Source of the DNA: Atopobiaceae bacterium
Lineage (GTDB): Bacteria > Actinomycetota > Coriobacteriia > Coriobacteriales > Atopobiaceae
Direction: 5' to 3'
DNA: 64,000 bases
Assembly (NCBI GenBank): GCA_022482785.1
Contig: JAKVON010000004.1
Location: forward strand, 62,001-126,000
The position numbers were made by a program, and so were the translations under genes. Below, in pieces: positions 7,385 through 16,675 of this stretch. The notes below the pieces were generated by a model. It was given only the letters and a program-made list of their open reading frames with translations. It did no database searches and had not been told where the DNA came from. The number at the start of each line of letters is the position of its first letter. Position 1 is the first letter of the stretch.

Positions 7385-9832
7385 ATGATTGACGCAGATA
7401 ACGTTCGTGATGGCAATGCTTCGGCTGGTGCCTTGGTCACAGGTCAGGAGATGAGTCGAGCGACGGAAGGCGATGGGGTTTCGGAGTGGCTGCGACGCAT
7501 TCCCGTCGCCGTGGGGTATTTCGTCCACGACGCGCAGGGGTGCCACGCCCTCTTCATGAACGACGCCCTCGGCGAGATCCTCGGCATGGACGCGTCGCAG
7601 GTCGCGAAGGCCCTCGACACCGGCCTCGCCGGAATCGTGTACGCGGAGGAGTCCGAGCGGATCCGCCTCATGCTGTACAAGGCGGGGATAACCGGGGGAC
7701 GCTATCGCACCCTCGGCCGGATCGCCCGCGCCGACGACGGGCCCCGCTTCGTCGACATCTGGCTGAACGCCGAGCCCGAGGGTGACGGGTCGAGCCTCTT
7801 CTGCCTGGTCGTCGCCGACGCCTCCCTGCAGACGTCCAGCAGGCGCAAGCTCGACAGCAGCTACGAGCGCCTCCTCGGGGCGATGGACAACATTCCCGGC
7901 GGCATCGTCGTCCTCGACACCATCAACGGCAAGGCCCTCTCCACCATCTACGCGAGCAACGGCATCGGCAAGCTGCTGCATGGCTCCCACGAGGAGGTGT
8001 CGCGACTCTACGAGAGGGACTTCATGGCGTGCGTCCATCCCGAGGACCGCGAGAGGGTGACCCACATCGTCGAGGACGCCGTCAGGAACCTCGCGGACTT
8101 CCAGGCCAGCTTCCGCCTCTCCACCGTGACCGGCGGATACGCCTGGGTTGCCGCCAGCGGCAGCGTCGAGGCCGCCGAGGGCCATCGGGTGGTCTACCTC
8201 TCGCTCGTGGACTTCTCGTCCGACCACGAGATGCAGGTCGTCCAGAAGACGGTCCTCGAGAACTTCGCGCGTCACAAGTTCCAGTACATCTGCCTCGTCG
8301 ACGGGACGCGCAACTCCTTCCAGATCCTCGCGTCGAGCGACATCGAGGGCATCACGATCCCGAAGGAGGGCGACGACTTCGACCGCACGATGAGCGAGCT
8401 CATCGACGCCTACGTCCCCGCCGGGGAGCGGGAGGGGCTCAGGGGGTCCCTGCGGCTCGAGAGCCTCCTCGAGGCGCTGCGCACGCGGCCCGACGTCGAG
8501 ATCTTCTACACGCTGCTGGTCCCCAACGGGAGGGAGCGCTACCACGAGGCCTGGGTCAGCTGGGTCGACCCCAGAAGGAGGCTCCTCGCCCTGGTCGCGA
8601 GCGACCACACGGAGGAGCACCTCCTCGAGGCGCAGGGCCGCCAGGCCCTGAGCGACGCCCTCAGGGCGGCCGAGCAGGCGTCGGTCGCGAAGGGGGAGTT
8701 CCTCTCGCGCATGAGCCACGACATCCGCACCCCCCTGAACGCGATCATGGGGTTCACCGAGATGAGCCTCGACGACCCGAGCGTGAGCACCGCCGAGAAG
8801 GAGCGCCTCTCGAAGGTCGCCTCCTCCTCGAGGTTCCTCCTCTCCCTCATCAACGACGTCCTCGACATGAGCCGCATCGAGAGCGGGAGGCTCACCCTGA
8901 ACGAGGCGACGTTCTCCCTGGCCGAGCTCGTCGAGGGCGTCTCGTCCATCGCCGACGCGCAGTGCGCGGCGGGAGGGGTGCGCTTCGAGCGCTCCTTCGG
9001 CCCGGGAGTGTGCACGGAGTTCGTGGGCGACAGCCTCAAGCTCCAGCAGGTCCTCGTCAACCTGCTCGGGAACGCGGCCAAGTTCACGCCGAGGGGAGGC
9101 CTCGTCTCCCTCGCGGTCGAGCAGGTCGCCGGCGACGAGAACCATGCCATCCTCGCGTTCCATGTCGTCGACACGGGGCGCGGGATGTCGGCGGAGTACC
9201 TCCCTCACCTCTTTGAGCCCTTCTCGCAGGAGAGAAGGAGCTCCTCGGACGAGCACAAGGGAACGGGGCTCGGCCTTGCCATATGCCACAGCCTGGTATC
9301 GATGATGAACGGGGACATCCAGGTCGAGTCGAGGCTGGGCGAAGGCACGAGCTTCGTCGTCGAGGTCCCCTTGAGGAGGGTGCGCGACCAGGCGACGCCA
9401 GACGACGAGAAGGGTTCGCGTTCGAGCTCCTGCGCGGCGGACGGGGCGAGATTCCCGGGAAAGCACGTCCTCCTCGCCGAGGACAACGCCATGAACCTCG
9501 AGATCGCACGCTACCTGCTCGAGAGGGTCGGGCTGGTGGTGGACTCCGCCAAGGACGGGAGCGAGGCGCTCGAGCTCTTCGAGGAATCGGCCGTAGGCGG
9601 CTATGACGCGGTCCTCACCGACATCGAGATGCCCGTGATGGACGGGAGGCGGATGGCCAAGGCGCTCCGCCGCCTCGACCGGAGCGACGCCGCGACCGTG
9701 CCCATCATCGCCATGAGCGCCGACGCCTTCGAGGAGGACGTGCAGACGTCACTCATCTGCGGGATCAACGGCTACGTGGTGAAGCCCATAGACGCCTCGC
9801 ACCTCTACGAGACGCTGGAGCGCTACCTCTAG
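7385..9832 (+). CDS. Hybrid sensor histidine kinase with C-terminal receiver
   Basis: An 815-residue soluble hybrid kinase. PAS-like sensing regions occupy roughly residues 25-430 (two segments beginning near VGYFVHDAQG and LLGAMDNIPGG). The HisKA helix has FLSRMSHDIRTPLN with the phospho-accepting His near 445, followed by an ATPase domain with N-box NLLGNAAKF, DTGRGMS and KGTGLGLAI. The receiver domain has the phosphorylatable Asp near 746 in LTDIEMPVMDG and the Lys in VVKPID. No membrane segments are seen, so an intracellular signal is likely. The ATG at 7385 lacks a ribosome binding site; ATG 7451 after CAGGTCAGGAG is a strong alternative. There is no adjacent response regulator. Its stop overlaps the convergent dhaK stop within CTAG. 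Confidence 0.92.
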   Translation: MIDADNVRDGNASAGALVTGQEMSRATEGDGVSEWLRRIPVAVGYFVHDAQGCHALFMNDALGEILGMDASQVAKALDTGLAGIVYAEESERIRLMLYKAGITGGRYRTLGRIARADDGPRFVDIWLNAEPEGDGSSLFCLVVADASLQTSSRRKLDSSYERLLGAMDNIPGGIVVLDTINGKALSTIYASNGIGKLLHGSHEEVSRLYERDFMACVHPEDRERVTHIVEDAVRNLADFQASFRLSTVTGGYAWVAASGSVEAAEGHRVVYLSLVDFSSDHEMQVVQKTVLENFARHKFQYICLVDGTRNSFQILASSDIEGITIPKEGDDFDRTMSELIDAYVPAGEREGLRGSLRLESLLEALRTRPDVEIFYTLLVPNGRERYHEAWVSWVDPRRRLLALVASDHTEEHLLEAQGRQALSDALRAAEQASVAKGEFLSRMSHDIRTPLNAIMGFTEMSLDDPSVSTAEKERLSKVASSSRFLLSLINDVLDMSRIESGRLTLNEATFSLAELVEGVSSIADAQCAAGGVRFERSFGPGVCTEFVGDSLKLQQVLVNLLGNAAKFTPRGGLVSLAVEQVAGDENHAILAFHVVDTGRGMSAEYLPHLFEPFSQERRSSSDEHKGTGLGLAICHSLVSMMNGDIQVESRLGEGTSFVVEVPLRRVRDQATPDDEKGSRSSSCAADGARFPGKHVLLAEDNAMNLEIARYLLERVGLVVDSAKDGSEALELFEESAVGGYDAVLTDIEMPVMDGRRMAKALRRLDRSDAATVPIIAMSADAFEEDVQTSLICGINGYVVKPIDASHLYETLERYL

Positions 9833-10833
9833 GATCCCGAGCGCACCGTGAAGAACGGCGCCGAGCTCGGGGCGTTCCAGAGGCTCGCGAGCTCGTCGTC
9901 CATCCTGATGAGGTTGATCTGGAAGCCGGCGGCCTCCTGGACGGTGAGCACGTTGCCCACCTTCCGCGCGACCGCCTCGACCGACCTCTCCCCGAGCACC
10001 CTCATGCAGCCACGGAAGACGAGGAGGAGCTCCATCATGGTGGTGGAGCCCATGCCGTTCACCATGAGCAGCACCTTCTCGCCCGCCGTGATGCCGAGGT
10101 CGGCAAGGAGCGAGCCCATCATGATCCGGGCGGTGTCATCGGCCGAGCGAAGCCGCATGCGGCCGCCGCCCTCCTCGCCATGCTGCCCCATGCCGATCTC
10201 CATGTCATCCTCGCCGAACTCCGCAAGGAGCTTGCCGCTCACCGGGTGCGTCGCGCCGCGCACGCCCACGGCGAGGGTGGCCATCTGGTCGGCGAGCCGC
10301 TGGGCGATCGCGGCGACCTCGTCGAGGCTCATGCCCTGCGCCGCCGCGGCCCCCGCGATCTTGTAGATGGGAACGCAGCCCACCAGCCCGCGGCGGTTGT
10401 CGGAGTCCGTCCGGGGGGCCGTCGAGATGTCGTCCTGCACCACGACCATGCGGACGTCGATGCCGCATCCCGCGCACCTCTCGACCGTCGCCCTGCCAGA
10501 GATGAGGTCGCCGGCATGGTTGAGGATGACGAGGAGGACCCCCTTGCCCCGGTCGGCCAGCGACACCGCGCGGAAGGTCTCGTCCGCACCGGGGGCGACG
10601 AAGATGTCGCCTGCCGCGAAGGCGTCGAGCATCCCGTCCCCGACGTAGCCGCAGGCGCACGGCTCGTGGCCGGAGCCGCCGATGGACACGATCGCCACGC
10701 GGTCCGCGCCCTCGAGGCCGCGGTTCAGGACGATGCGCGGCTCCTCGATCGTCACGGCATCCGGGTAGGCCAGCGCATAGCCCTCGAGGAGCTCGTCGAC
10801 GAGATCCGCCGGGTCATTGATGAACTTCTTCAT
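9829..10833 (-). CDS. dhaK: DhaK-like dihydroxyacetone kinase subunit (orphan)
   Basis: A 334-residue protein starting MKKFINDPADLVDE, the usual DhaK start, with AAAGGGCGAGAC upstream. DhaK binds dihydroxyacetone covalently through a histidine; both key histidines are present, in GGSGHEP and in GQHGEEG (equivalent to the substrate-linked His). No dhaL or dhaM is found in the window, so a phosphoryl-transfer partner must lie elsewhere or the protein acts on another substrate. It follows the alpha-galactosidase by 69 bases and probably belongs to the TetR-controlled operon. The terminal TAG overlaps the kinase gene stop on the opposite strand. Confidence 0.88.
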   Translation of the reverse strand: MKKFINDPADLVDELLEGYALAYPDAVTIEEPRIVLNRGLEGADRVAIVSIGGSGHEPCACGYVGDGMLDAFAAGDIFVAPGADETFRAVSLADRGKGVLLVILNHAGDLISGRATVERCAGCGIDVRMVVVQDDISTAPRTDSDNRRGLVGCVPIYKIAGAAAAQGMSLDEVAAIAQRLADQMATLAVGVRGATHPVSGKLLAEFGEDDMEIGMGQHGEEGGGRMRLRSADDTARIMMGSLLADLGITAGEKVLLMVNGMGSTTMMELLLVFRGCMRVLGERSVEAVARKVGNVLTVQEAAGFQINLIRMDDELASLWNAPSSAPFFTVRSGS

Positions 10834-10902
10834 GTCTCGCCCTTTCGCGTCGTCACGGTGCACACAACGGACGTTACGACAAGACCCATCGGAGCTGGCC
10901 CG

Positions 10903-12528
10903 TCATTCCGCAGACGGGCGCGGCCCCTCCTTCGTACGGAATATCTCGACGGCCTCATGGAAGCGGGCGAGGTCCTCGGGGCCCCAACGTCCCATGTCGT
11001 CGGAGGTGAACAGCACGCCGCCGAGCGTCTCGTCGGCAGCGAGGAGCTCGGCCTTCCGCTCGGGGGACAGCCTGACGTCGCCCGAGCGGAGGAAGAAGAC
11101 GTCGGGGTCGCAGCGGAAGGCCCGCCCGTCGAGGTGCGCGCGGCCCCTGGTGTCGGCGAGGCTGTTCCTGGTGCTGACGCGCTCGCGGTGGAGCAGGCGC
11201 ATGTAGGGCTTGTCGTCCCAGTCGAGGCCCACGTCGCATCCCACGCGGCAGTACTCGGTACGGCCGAAGGCCGAGACCAGCGGAACGCCGCAGAGGTCGA
11301 AGCGAACGCCCGCGGGCACGCTCGCCCTCAGGAGGTCGAGCGCGTCGGCCATGAGCTCGCCGCGGTTGAGGCCGTCGTGGGGAAGCATGCAGGCGGCGAA
11401 GAGGAAGTCGAGCTTGAGGAGCCTGTAGCCCCACTCGCGCGTGACGGTCGCGAGCACCCGCCCGAGGTGCTCGCGGACCTCGGGGGCGCGCGTGTCGAGC
11501 GCGACGGCACCGCTCCAGTTGCAGCCGGTCTCGACGGGCCGTCCGGCCGCGTCGCGCAGCAGCCAGCCGGGATGCTCGGAGAAGAGGCGGGACTCCCTCT
11601 CGCACACGAAGGGGGCGAGCCAGATGCCCGGCAGCATGCCGCGCGCCGCCGCCTCGCGGGCGAGGGGGGCCATGCCCTCGGGGAAGCGGGCGGGATCGGG
11701 CGACAGCCAGTCGCCCACCCTCGCATAGCCGTCGTCGACCTGGAAGACCGGCTCCGCGGGCCCCAGCTCCACGCCGTCGAGCGCGCCGGCCAGACCGTCG
11801 AGGTCGCGCTCGAGCGTCGCCTCGTCGATGTCGCCGTAGTGACGGTACCAGCTCGTGAAGCCCACGACGGGCGACGCCGGCCGAGGCCTCACGCCGGCGA
11901 GCGAGAGCCAGCGCCCCACGGCCTCGCCGAGCTCCCCCTCGACGACGGAGAAGGAGACGAGCTCCCGCGACGAGCCGGGCTCGAGCGCGCGGGCGGGGGG
12001 CTCCTTCTCGAGCGTGACCTCGTCGTCCGGCGCCGAGGTGCGGACCGTCGTGAGGCCCGAGTCCTCGCAAAGCGAGCCCACGAGCGTCACCTGGCCGCCG
12101 CGGCGCAGGTAGCAATAGCCAAACCCATGCATGCGGCCGGGCCTGTCGTCATAGCGCGTGAAGCGGTAGTCGCCGCTGCCGTCGAGGACGTACTTGTCCA
12201 CGATGCCTTCGGGCACGCGACGAAGCCCCCGCATGCGGCCACGTGGGCTGCGCTCCCAGCTGTCCGTCCAGGACTCGTACCCGTTGAGGAAGACGGAGTC
12301 GGCCTTCGAGACGGGCAGGGCGATTCTCGCGACGCAGCCCAGGATCCGCACGCGGGAGGCCGGCCTCGTCACGAGCCGCCACGACACGCCGTCCGAGGCG
12401 AGCTCGAGGCCGAGCTCCGCCGCGGCCGATCCCGGCGACGCCATGCCGTCGGCGCCGACGACGACGGACCTCGCCGCAGGCTCTCCCTCCGCCTGGTAGT
12501 CGATCGCGATGATGGGTTCGACCCCCAT
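10903..12528 (-). CDS. Alpha-galactosidase (GH36/clan GH-D)
   Basis: A 541-residue retaining glycosidase, shorter than the usual 700-residue GH36 enzymes because the N-terminal beta-sandwich is compact. Visible motifs are FNGYESW-like LNGYESWTDSW, FQVDDGY, the nucleophile Asp374 in LLKLDFLF and the acid/base Asp near 432 in CRVGCDVGLDW. It would remove terminal alpha-galactose from oligosaccharides or glycolipids in the cytoplasm, as no signal peptide is seen. It starts 4 bases after the transporter stop, so uptake and hydrolysis are coupled. Confidence 0.9.
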   Translation of the reverse strand: MGVEPIIAIDYQAEGEPAARSVVVGADGMASPGSAAAELGLELASDGVSWRLVTRPASRVRILGCVARIALPVSKADSVFLNGYESWTDSWERSPRGRMRGLRRVPEGIVDKYVLDGSGDYRFTRYDDRPGRMHGFGYCYLRRGGQVTLVGSLCEDSGLTTVRTSAPDDEVTLEKEPPARALEPGSSRELVSFSVVEGELGEAVGRWLSLAGVRPRPASPVVGFTSWYRHYGDIDEATLERDLDGLAGALDGVELGPAEPVFQVDDGYARVGDWLSPDPARFPEGMAPLAREAAARGMLPGIWLAPFVCERESRLFSEHPGWLLRDAAGRPVETGCNWSGAVALDTRAPEVREHLGRVLATVTREWGYRLLKLDFLFAACMLPHDGLNRGELMADALDLLRASVPAGVRFDLCGVPLVSAFGRTEYCRVGCDVGLDWDDKPYMRLLHRERVSTRNSLADTRGRAHLDGRAFRCDPDVFFLRSGDVRLSPERKAELLAADETLGGVLFTSDDMGRWGPEDLARFHEAVEIFRTKEGPRPSAE

Positions 12529-12532
12529 GGCG

Positions 12533-13915
12533 CTACTCCCTCCCCGAGCCCGAGCCCGGCTCCGGCTCGCCGATGGAGGCCAGCACGCTCCCCTCGTGGT
12601 ACCTGGTGAACACCAGTCCGCCGGCCAGGCACAGGACGGTGGCGACGATCGCGGTGAGGCGGTATCCGAAGCCGTTCGTGCCCACGAGAGCGATCGAGGT
12701 GAAGAGGATCATCGCGAAGGACTGCCCGAGCTTCATGCCGAAGGTGCGGGCGGCATAGAACATGCCCTCGCGCTTCTCGGCGGTCTCGACGGCGTCGGCC
12801 TCGGCGATGTCGGCGAGCACCGCCTGGGGCAGGATGCCGAGGATCGCCATGGGGATGGCGGCCATGACGGCCACGAGCCCGCCCCACACGATCGAGGGGA
12901 TGCCGAACGAGCCCGAGAGCGAGGTGACGAGGAACGCCAGGCTGAAGAAGAAGAACGCGAACGCGACCAGCCTCTTCTTCCCCATCCTCTTTGCCAGGAC
13001 GTTGACGGGCGCATAGAACGCGAGCGAGAGGAGCGTCATGACGGCGAACAGGACGAACGTCATCGAGTCGTCGAAGCCCATGAGGACGGTGATGTAGAAG
13101 GGCATGCCGGTCTGGAACATGGTGAGGGCGATCCAATAGAGCACGTCGGAGCCCACGAACGTCTGGAACTCCCTGTTCCTGAAGGTCTTCTTGAGGCTCT
13201 CCCCCATCGACGCGGTCGACGGGGTGGTCACGGCATACTCGCTCTCCTTGATGGCGAACGTGGGCACGAGCATGCACGCGACGGCAACCGCCGACAGGAT
13301 CGCGATCGTCGCGCGGAAGCTCCCCGCCACGCCGAGCGACGGCTGGAAGACGGCGGCGATGTTGGGGACGAGGTAGGCGACGGCCGTGCCGAGGAAGAAC
13401 GTCACCGAGATGCGCGTGGAGACGTCGATGCGGAGCTTCTGCGTGCGGCCGAGCTCGGGGATGAGCGCGTTGAACGGCGTGCAGTAGCAGGTCATGCAGA
13501 AGTAGAACACGAGGACGAACACGAGCAGGAAGACGTCGTTCGCCACGCTGATGCCGTTCACGGGCGAGAAGAACACGAGCGTCGTGGCCACGCCGAACGG
13601 GATGGCGGCATAGCGCATGAACGGCATGCGGCGGCCGAGCTTGTGCTTGCACGCATCCGACTTCGAGCCGATGAACGGGTCGACGAAGGCGTCGATGAGA
13701 CGTCCCGAGGCGGTGATGAGGCCGATGACCGTGAGGCCAAGCACGACGGCGCCCTGCGTGATGAAGAGCTGCATGCCCTTGCCCACGAGCTCCTCGCTCG
13801 GCTGGTAGTAGTACACGAGCCAGTTCGAGATGATGCCCGAGAGGATCGACCACCCGAGCTGCCCGATCGCGAACGTCCAGAGCACCCGGTTGTCTGCGAG
13901 CCTCTTCTCCTCCAT
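12533..13915 (-). CDS. GPH-family (MelB-like) sugar:cation symporter
   Basis: A 460-residue integral membrane transporter of the glycoside-pentoside-hexuronide family. Twelve hydrophobic segments can be traced, with the family's SGRLIDAFVDPFIGSKSD loop after helix 2 and the GRRMPFMRYAAIP motif. It would import an alpha-galactoside with a cation and pass it to the GH36 enzyme encoded directly downstream. AAAGGGGAAGG precedes the ATG. It lies 47 bases after the tetR gene and is likely in the same transcript. Confidence 0.92.
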   Translation of the reverse strand: MEEKRLADNRVLWTFAIGQLGWSILSGIISNWLVYYYQPSEELVGKGMQLFITQGAVVLGLTVIGLITASGRLIDAFVDPFIGSKSDACKHKLGRRMPFMRYAAIPFGVATTLVFFSPVNGISVANDVFLLVFVLVFYFCMTCYCTPFNALIPELGRTQKLRIDVSTRISVTFFLGTAVAYLVPNIAAVFQPSLGVAGSFRATIAILSAVAVACMLVPTFAIKESEYAVTTPSTASMGESLKKTFRNREFQTFVGSDVLYWIALTMFQTGMPFYITVLMGFDDSMTFVLFAVMTLLSLAFYAPVNVLAKRMGKKRLVAFAFFFFSLAFLVTSLSGSFGIPSIVWGGLVAVMAAIPMAILGILPQAVLADIAEADAVETAEKREGMFYAARTFGMKLGQSFAMILFTSIALVGTNGFGYRLTAIVATVLCLAGGLVFTRYHEGSVLASIGEPEPGSGSGRE

Positions 13916-13962
13916 GCCTTCCCCTTTCCTCGGGCCGTCGTGCGCGACGGGCCCCGCTGCCG

Positions 13963-14649
13963 TCATCTGGTGGCGCCGCCGAGAGACTCGATGGCCATGG
14001 ACACGATGCACTCGAGCTCCTCCTCGCCGTGGGAGAAGTCGTCGGTGGGCAGGACCTCGCCGCGGACGAGCTTCTCGGCCACGCCCATGAGCGCATGGGC
14101 GACCGCCTGGAAGAAGACGCCGAAGTCCACCTCCCGCGCGATCGAGCCGTCCGCCCGCCCGAGGCGATAGGCCTCCTCGAGCACGGGATAGAACGCGTTG
14201 ACCTCCGAGCCGTAGGCCTCGAGCCGGGCCACGTCGACGCGCTCGTCGAGCACGAAGCGGTCGAACTCGTCGAGGAACGCCACGAAGTCGGGATGCTCGC
14301 GATAGGCGATGCGATACTGGTCGAGGATGAGGCGGAGCTTGCCCAGCCCGCTCTCGGCATCGAACGAGCTGGTTGCCACGAGCTCTCGGAACGACGCATG
14401 GAAGCTCCCCCAGAGGAGCGTCGCCGCCTCGATGGCGAGGTCTGTCTTGGTCGAGAAGTGACGATAGAGCGTCGCCACCCCCACGCCGCACCCGTCCGCC
14501 ACGTCGGTCATCTTCACCGAGCCGATGCCCCGCTCGAGGAAGAGCCGCGCGGCAGCCCGCACCGCGGCCTCGTCGGAAGCCGCCGATGCCTGCGACGGCT
14601 CGGGCAGCGGCACGTCCTGCAGCAGGGTGACCTCTCGTCGTCTTTCCAT
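13963..14649 (-). CDS. TetR-family regulator
   Basis: A 228-residue repressor-type protein. The N-terminal helix-turn-helix reads AARLFLERGIGSVKMTDVADGCGVGVATLYRHFSTK, the typical TetR pattern, starting near residue 30; the remainder is an all-helical ligand domain. Two palindromic sites lie in the short gap to the divergent gene at 14750, so it very likely represses both its own MFS-galactosidase operon and the divergent gene. The inducer is unknown, plausibly the imported glycoside or a product. Confidence 0.93.
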   Translation of the reverse strand: MERRREVTLLQDVPLPEPSQASAASDEAAVRAAARLFLERGIGSVKMTDVADGCGVGVATLYRHFSTKTDLAIEAATLLWGSFHASFRELVATSSFDAESGLGKLRLILDQYRIAYREHPDFVAFLDEFDRFVLDERVDVARLEAYGSEVNAFYPVLEEAYRLGRADGSIAREVDFGVFFQAVAHALMGVAEKLVRGEVLPTDDFSHGEEELECIVSMAIESLGGATR

Positions 14650-14669
14650 TTGACCGCTCTCCTCATGGG

Positions 14670-14707
14670 TGATAGTCTTGCTATCAACGTGATAGTATCA
14701 CTATCAC
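14670..14707. promoter_or_regulatory. Paired TetR operators
   Basis: Two adjacent dyads share the half-site TGATAG. Site 1 is TGATAG-N5-CTATCA (14670-14686). Site 2 is GTGATAGT-ATC-ACTATCAC (14689-14707), a perfect 8-bp dyad. They lie 20 bases from the tetR start and 43 from the divergent start, the expected place for an autoregulated TetR. Confidence 0.8.
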
Positions 14708-14749
14708 CAGCTGACGCAAGACAGAAGCTCCACGAGAAGGGGAACGGCC

Positions 14750-16282
14750 ATGAGCGAGCAGATCGACCGCGCGCGGAGCGTCTTCGGCAACGCCATCGAC
14801 GAGAGGACCTACCAGAAGGCCTGCAAGTCGAAGGAGGACTACGCCAGGAGGTTCGGCGACGACTCCGATGCGGTCTACCACCTCCGCGCGGAGGGCCTGC
14901 CCGTGATCGGCGAGGCGCTCGGCGTGCGCGACCTCGTCATGGAGGGGGCGACCGGCCCGCTCGACCTTTATGCCGACGCCAGGGCACAGCCCTCGGCCCC
15001 CCTCACGCCCCACGCGGTCGAGGGGGCGAACGGGGCGCCCGTGGTGGTCGGCAACATCCGCATGGGCTTCGGCCACTACCGCATCTCGATGGCCATGGCC
15101 AGCGCCGCCCATGCCATGGGCTACACCCCCTACTGGCTCGACCTCAACTCCTTCCCCGAGACCACCTGCACGAAGGTCATCTCCCACCAGAACGAGCTCT
15201 ACTCCATGGGTTCGCGCTGGAGCCAGAGGTACGGCCTGTTCAACAGGCTCTACTGGGAGCCGCTCAACTCCGAGGGCTTCCGCAAGCTCTCCTACAATGC
15301 CCCCGACCAGAAGAACTCCGAGCTCATGGTGCCGGTCTTCCGCGACATCCCCAAGGATGTCCCCTACATTGGCACGCACGTCTGGCCGTCCCAGGCGGCG
15401 GTGCACGCCGGCCTCACGCACGTGGTCAACGCCATCCCCGACAACTGGCCGATGGCCCTTCACCTGGCCGAGGGCTCCATCCATGCCGTCCAGACCCCCA
15501 GCGCCTACCTCGGCTACAAGGAGCTGCGCGGCATGGACAAGGGCCGCGCCCTGAGGCCCATGCCCAAGGGCAGCATCCGCTGCACGGGCCACTACATCGA
15601 CCACGAGCTGGTCGCCAACATCGGCGCCGACTGCGCGGCGCGGCGCTCCCGCCTCGAGGGAGGGGAGCCCATTCGCTACCTGCTCACCGTGGGCGGCGCA
15701 GGTGCCCAGCAGGAGCTCTTCGCCGCCATCGTGCGGCACCTGCTCCCCTACGTGCGCTCGGGGCAGGCCTGCCTGCTCGTCAACGTGGGCGACCACGCCG
15801 ACGTCTGGGAGGGGCTCGAGAGGTCGGTCGACGGCCTCGCCTCCATCGCCACGAGGCACTTCGACGCCTTCGAGGGGACGGCCCGCCTGTCGTCGGATGC
15901 CCTCGCCGGTCCGCTCTCCGGCGTCCACGCCTTCTGCGACGACGACATCTTCGCCGCGGTCTACTCGACGAACCTCCTCATGAGGGCCTGCGATGTGCTC
16001 GTCACCAAGCCCTCCGAGCTCGCCTTCTACCCCGTGCCCAAGCTCATGATCCACCGTGTGGGCGGCCACGAGGCCTGGGGCGCCGTCCGCGCGCAGGAGG
16101 TGGGCGACGGCACCTACGAGATCGACGACACCGGCGAGGTGCTCGCCATGATCGACTCGTTCCAGGCCGACCACTCCCTCGTCGAGGACATGTGCGACCA
16201 CATCGAGACCGCCGAGCGCATCGGCATCTACGACGGCGCCTACGAGTGCGTGCGCCTTGCGGTGGCCGGGAAGGGCGAGTAG
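14750..16282 (+). CDS. Uncharacterised GT-B-fold-like protein
   Basis: A 510-residue soluble protein. Residues around 100 read VVVGNIRMGFGHYRISMAMASAA, resembling the N-terminal glycine loop of MurG/MGDG-synthase type glycosyltransferases. The C-terminal half has TVGGAGAQQELFAAIV and LVTKPSELAFYPVPKLMI, which resemble the nucleotide-sugar site of the same fold. This suggests a glycosyltransferase, but the acceptor and donor cannot be named and the protein is not a standard MurG. GAAGGGGAACGGCC precedes the ATG. It is divergent from tetR and shares its operators, tying it to the alpha-galactoside operon. Confidence 0.8.
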   Translation: MSEQIDRARSVFGNAIDERTYQKACKSKEDYARRFGDDSDAVYHLRAEGLPVIGEALGVRDLVMEGATGPLDLYADARAQPSAPLTPHAVEGANGAPVVVGNIRMGFGHYRISMAMASAAHAMGYTPYWLDLNSFPETTCTKVISHQNELYSMGSRWSQRYGLFNRLYWEPLNSEGFRKLSYNAPDQKNSELMVPVFRDIPKDVPYIGTHVWPSQAAVHAGLTHVVNAIPDNWPMALHLAEGSIHAVQTPSAYLGYKELRGMDKGRALRPMPKGSIRCTGHYIDHELVANIGADCAARRSRLEGGEPIRYLLTVGGAGAQQELFAAIVRHLLPYVRSGQACLLVNVGDHADVWEGLERSVDGLASIATRHFDAFEGTARLSSDALAGPLSGVHAFCDDDIFAAVYSTNLLMRACDVLVTKPSELAFYPVPKLMIHRVGGHEAWGAVRAQEVGDGTYEIDDTGEVLAMIDSFQADHSLVEDMCDHIETAERIGIYDGAYECVRLAVAGKGE

Positions 16283-16296
16283 GGCATCCCGCGGGC

Positions 16297-16665
16297 CTAC
16301 GAGGCCGCCTCGACGTTCGCCGTCGCGACGAGCGACGAGCCCGTCCCGCAGACGTCTGCCACCAGCACGTCGCCCACATGCACCGGTGCCCGGACCAGCG
16401 TGTGGTTGACCACCTCCATGACGTCGAGGATCCGCTCCTTGGGAACGTCCTGCAACGTCTTGACCGAGACCCGATCGCGTGCCCCGCCCGAGACGCTCAC
16501 CGTGCTTGTCACGGTTCTCGTGGGATGGACGACCTCCTTCCGCGCATAGACCTCGCCGCGCTTGCACGTGTTGCCCGAGACGTCGAGCACATCGGCACCC
16601 TCGAGACGCACGGCGAGCGCGCATCCTCTGGGGCACTGGATGCAGGTCAGATGCCTTGTCTCCAT
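16297..16665 (-). CDS. DUF1667 protein, cysteine-rich partner of the FAD oxidoreductase
   Basis: A 122-residue protein with a C-x2-C-x3-C cluster (Cys8, Cys11, Cys15) and a fourth cysteine in NTCKRG, consistent with an iron-sulphur site. The C-terminal part reads DVPKERILDVMEV and PVHVGDVLVADVCGTG, typical of DUF1667. In other anaerobes this gene is the last member of an operon with FAD-dependent glycerol-3-phosphate dehydrogenase and an NAD/FAD oxidoreductase, exactly as here. It is probably an electron-transfer subunit. The precise role is not established. Confidence 0.88.
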   Translation of the reverse strand: METRHLTCIQCPRGCALAVRLEGADVLDVSGNTCKRGEVYARKEVVHPTRTVTSTVSVSGGARDRVSVKTLQDVPKERILDVMEVVNHTLVRAPVHVGDVLVADVCGTGSSLVATANVEAAS

Positions 16666-16675
16666 CGTCGCCCTC

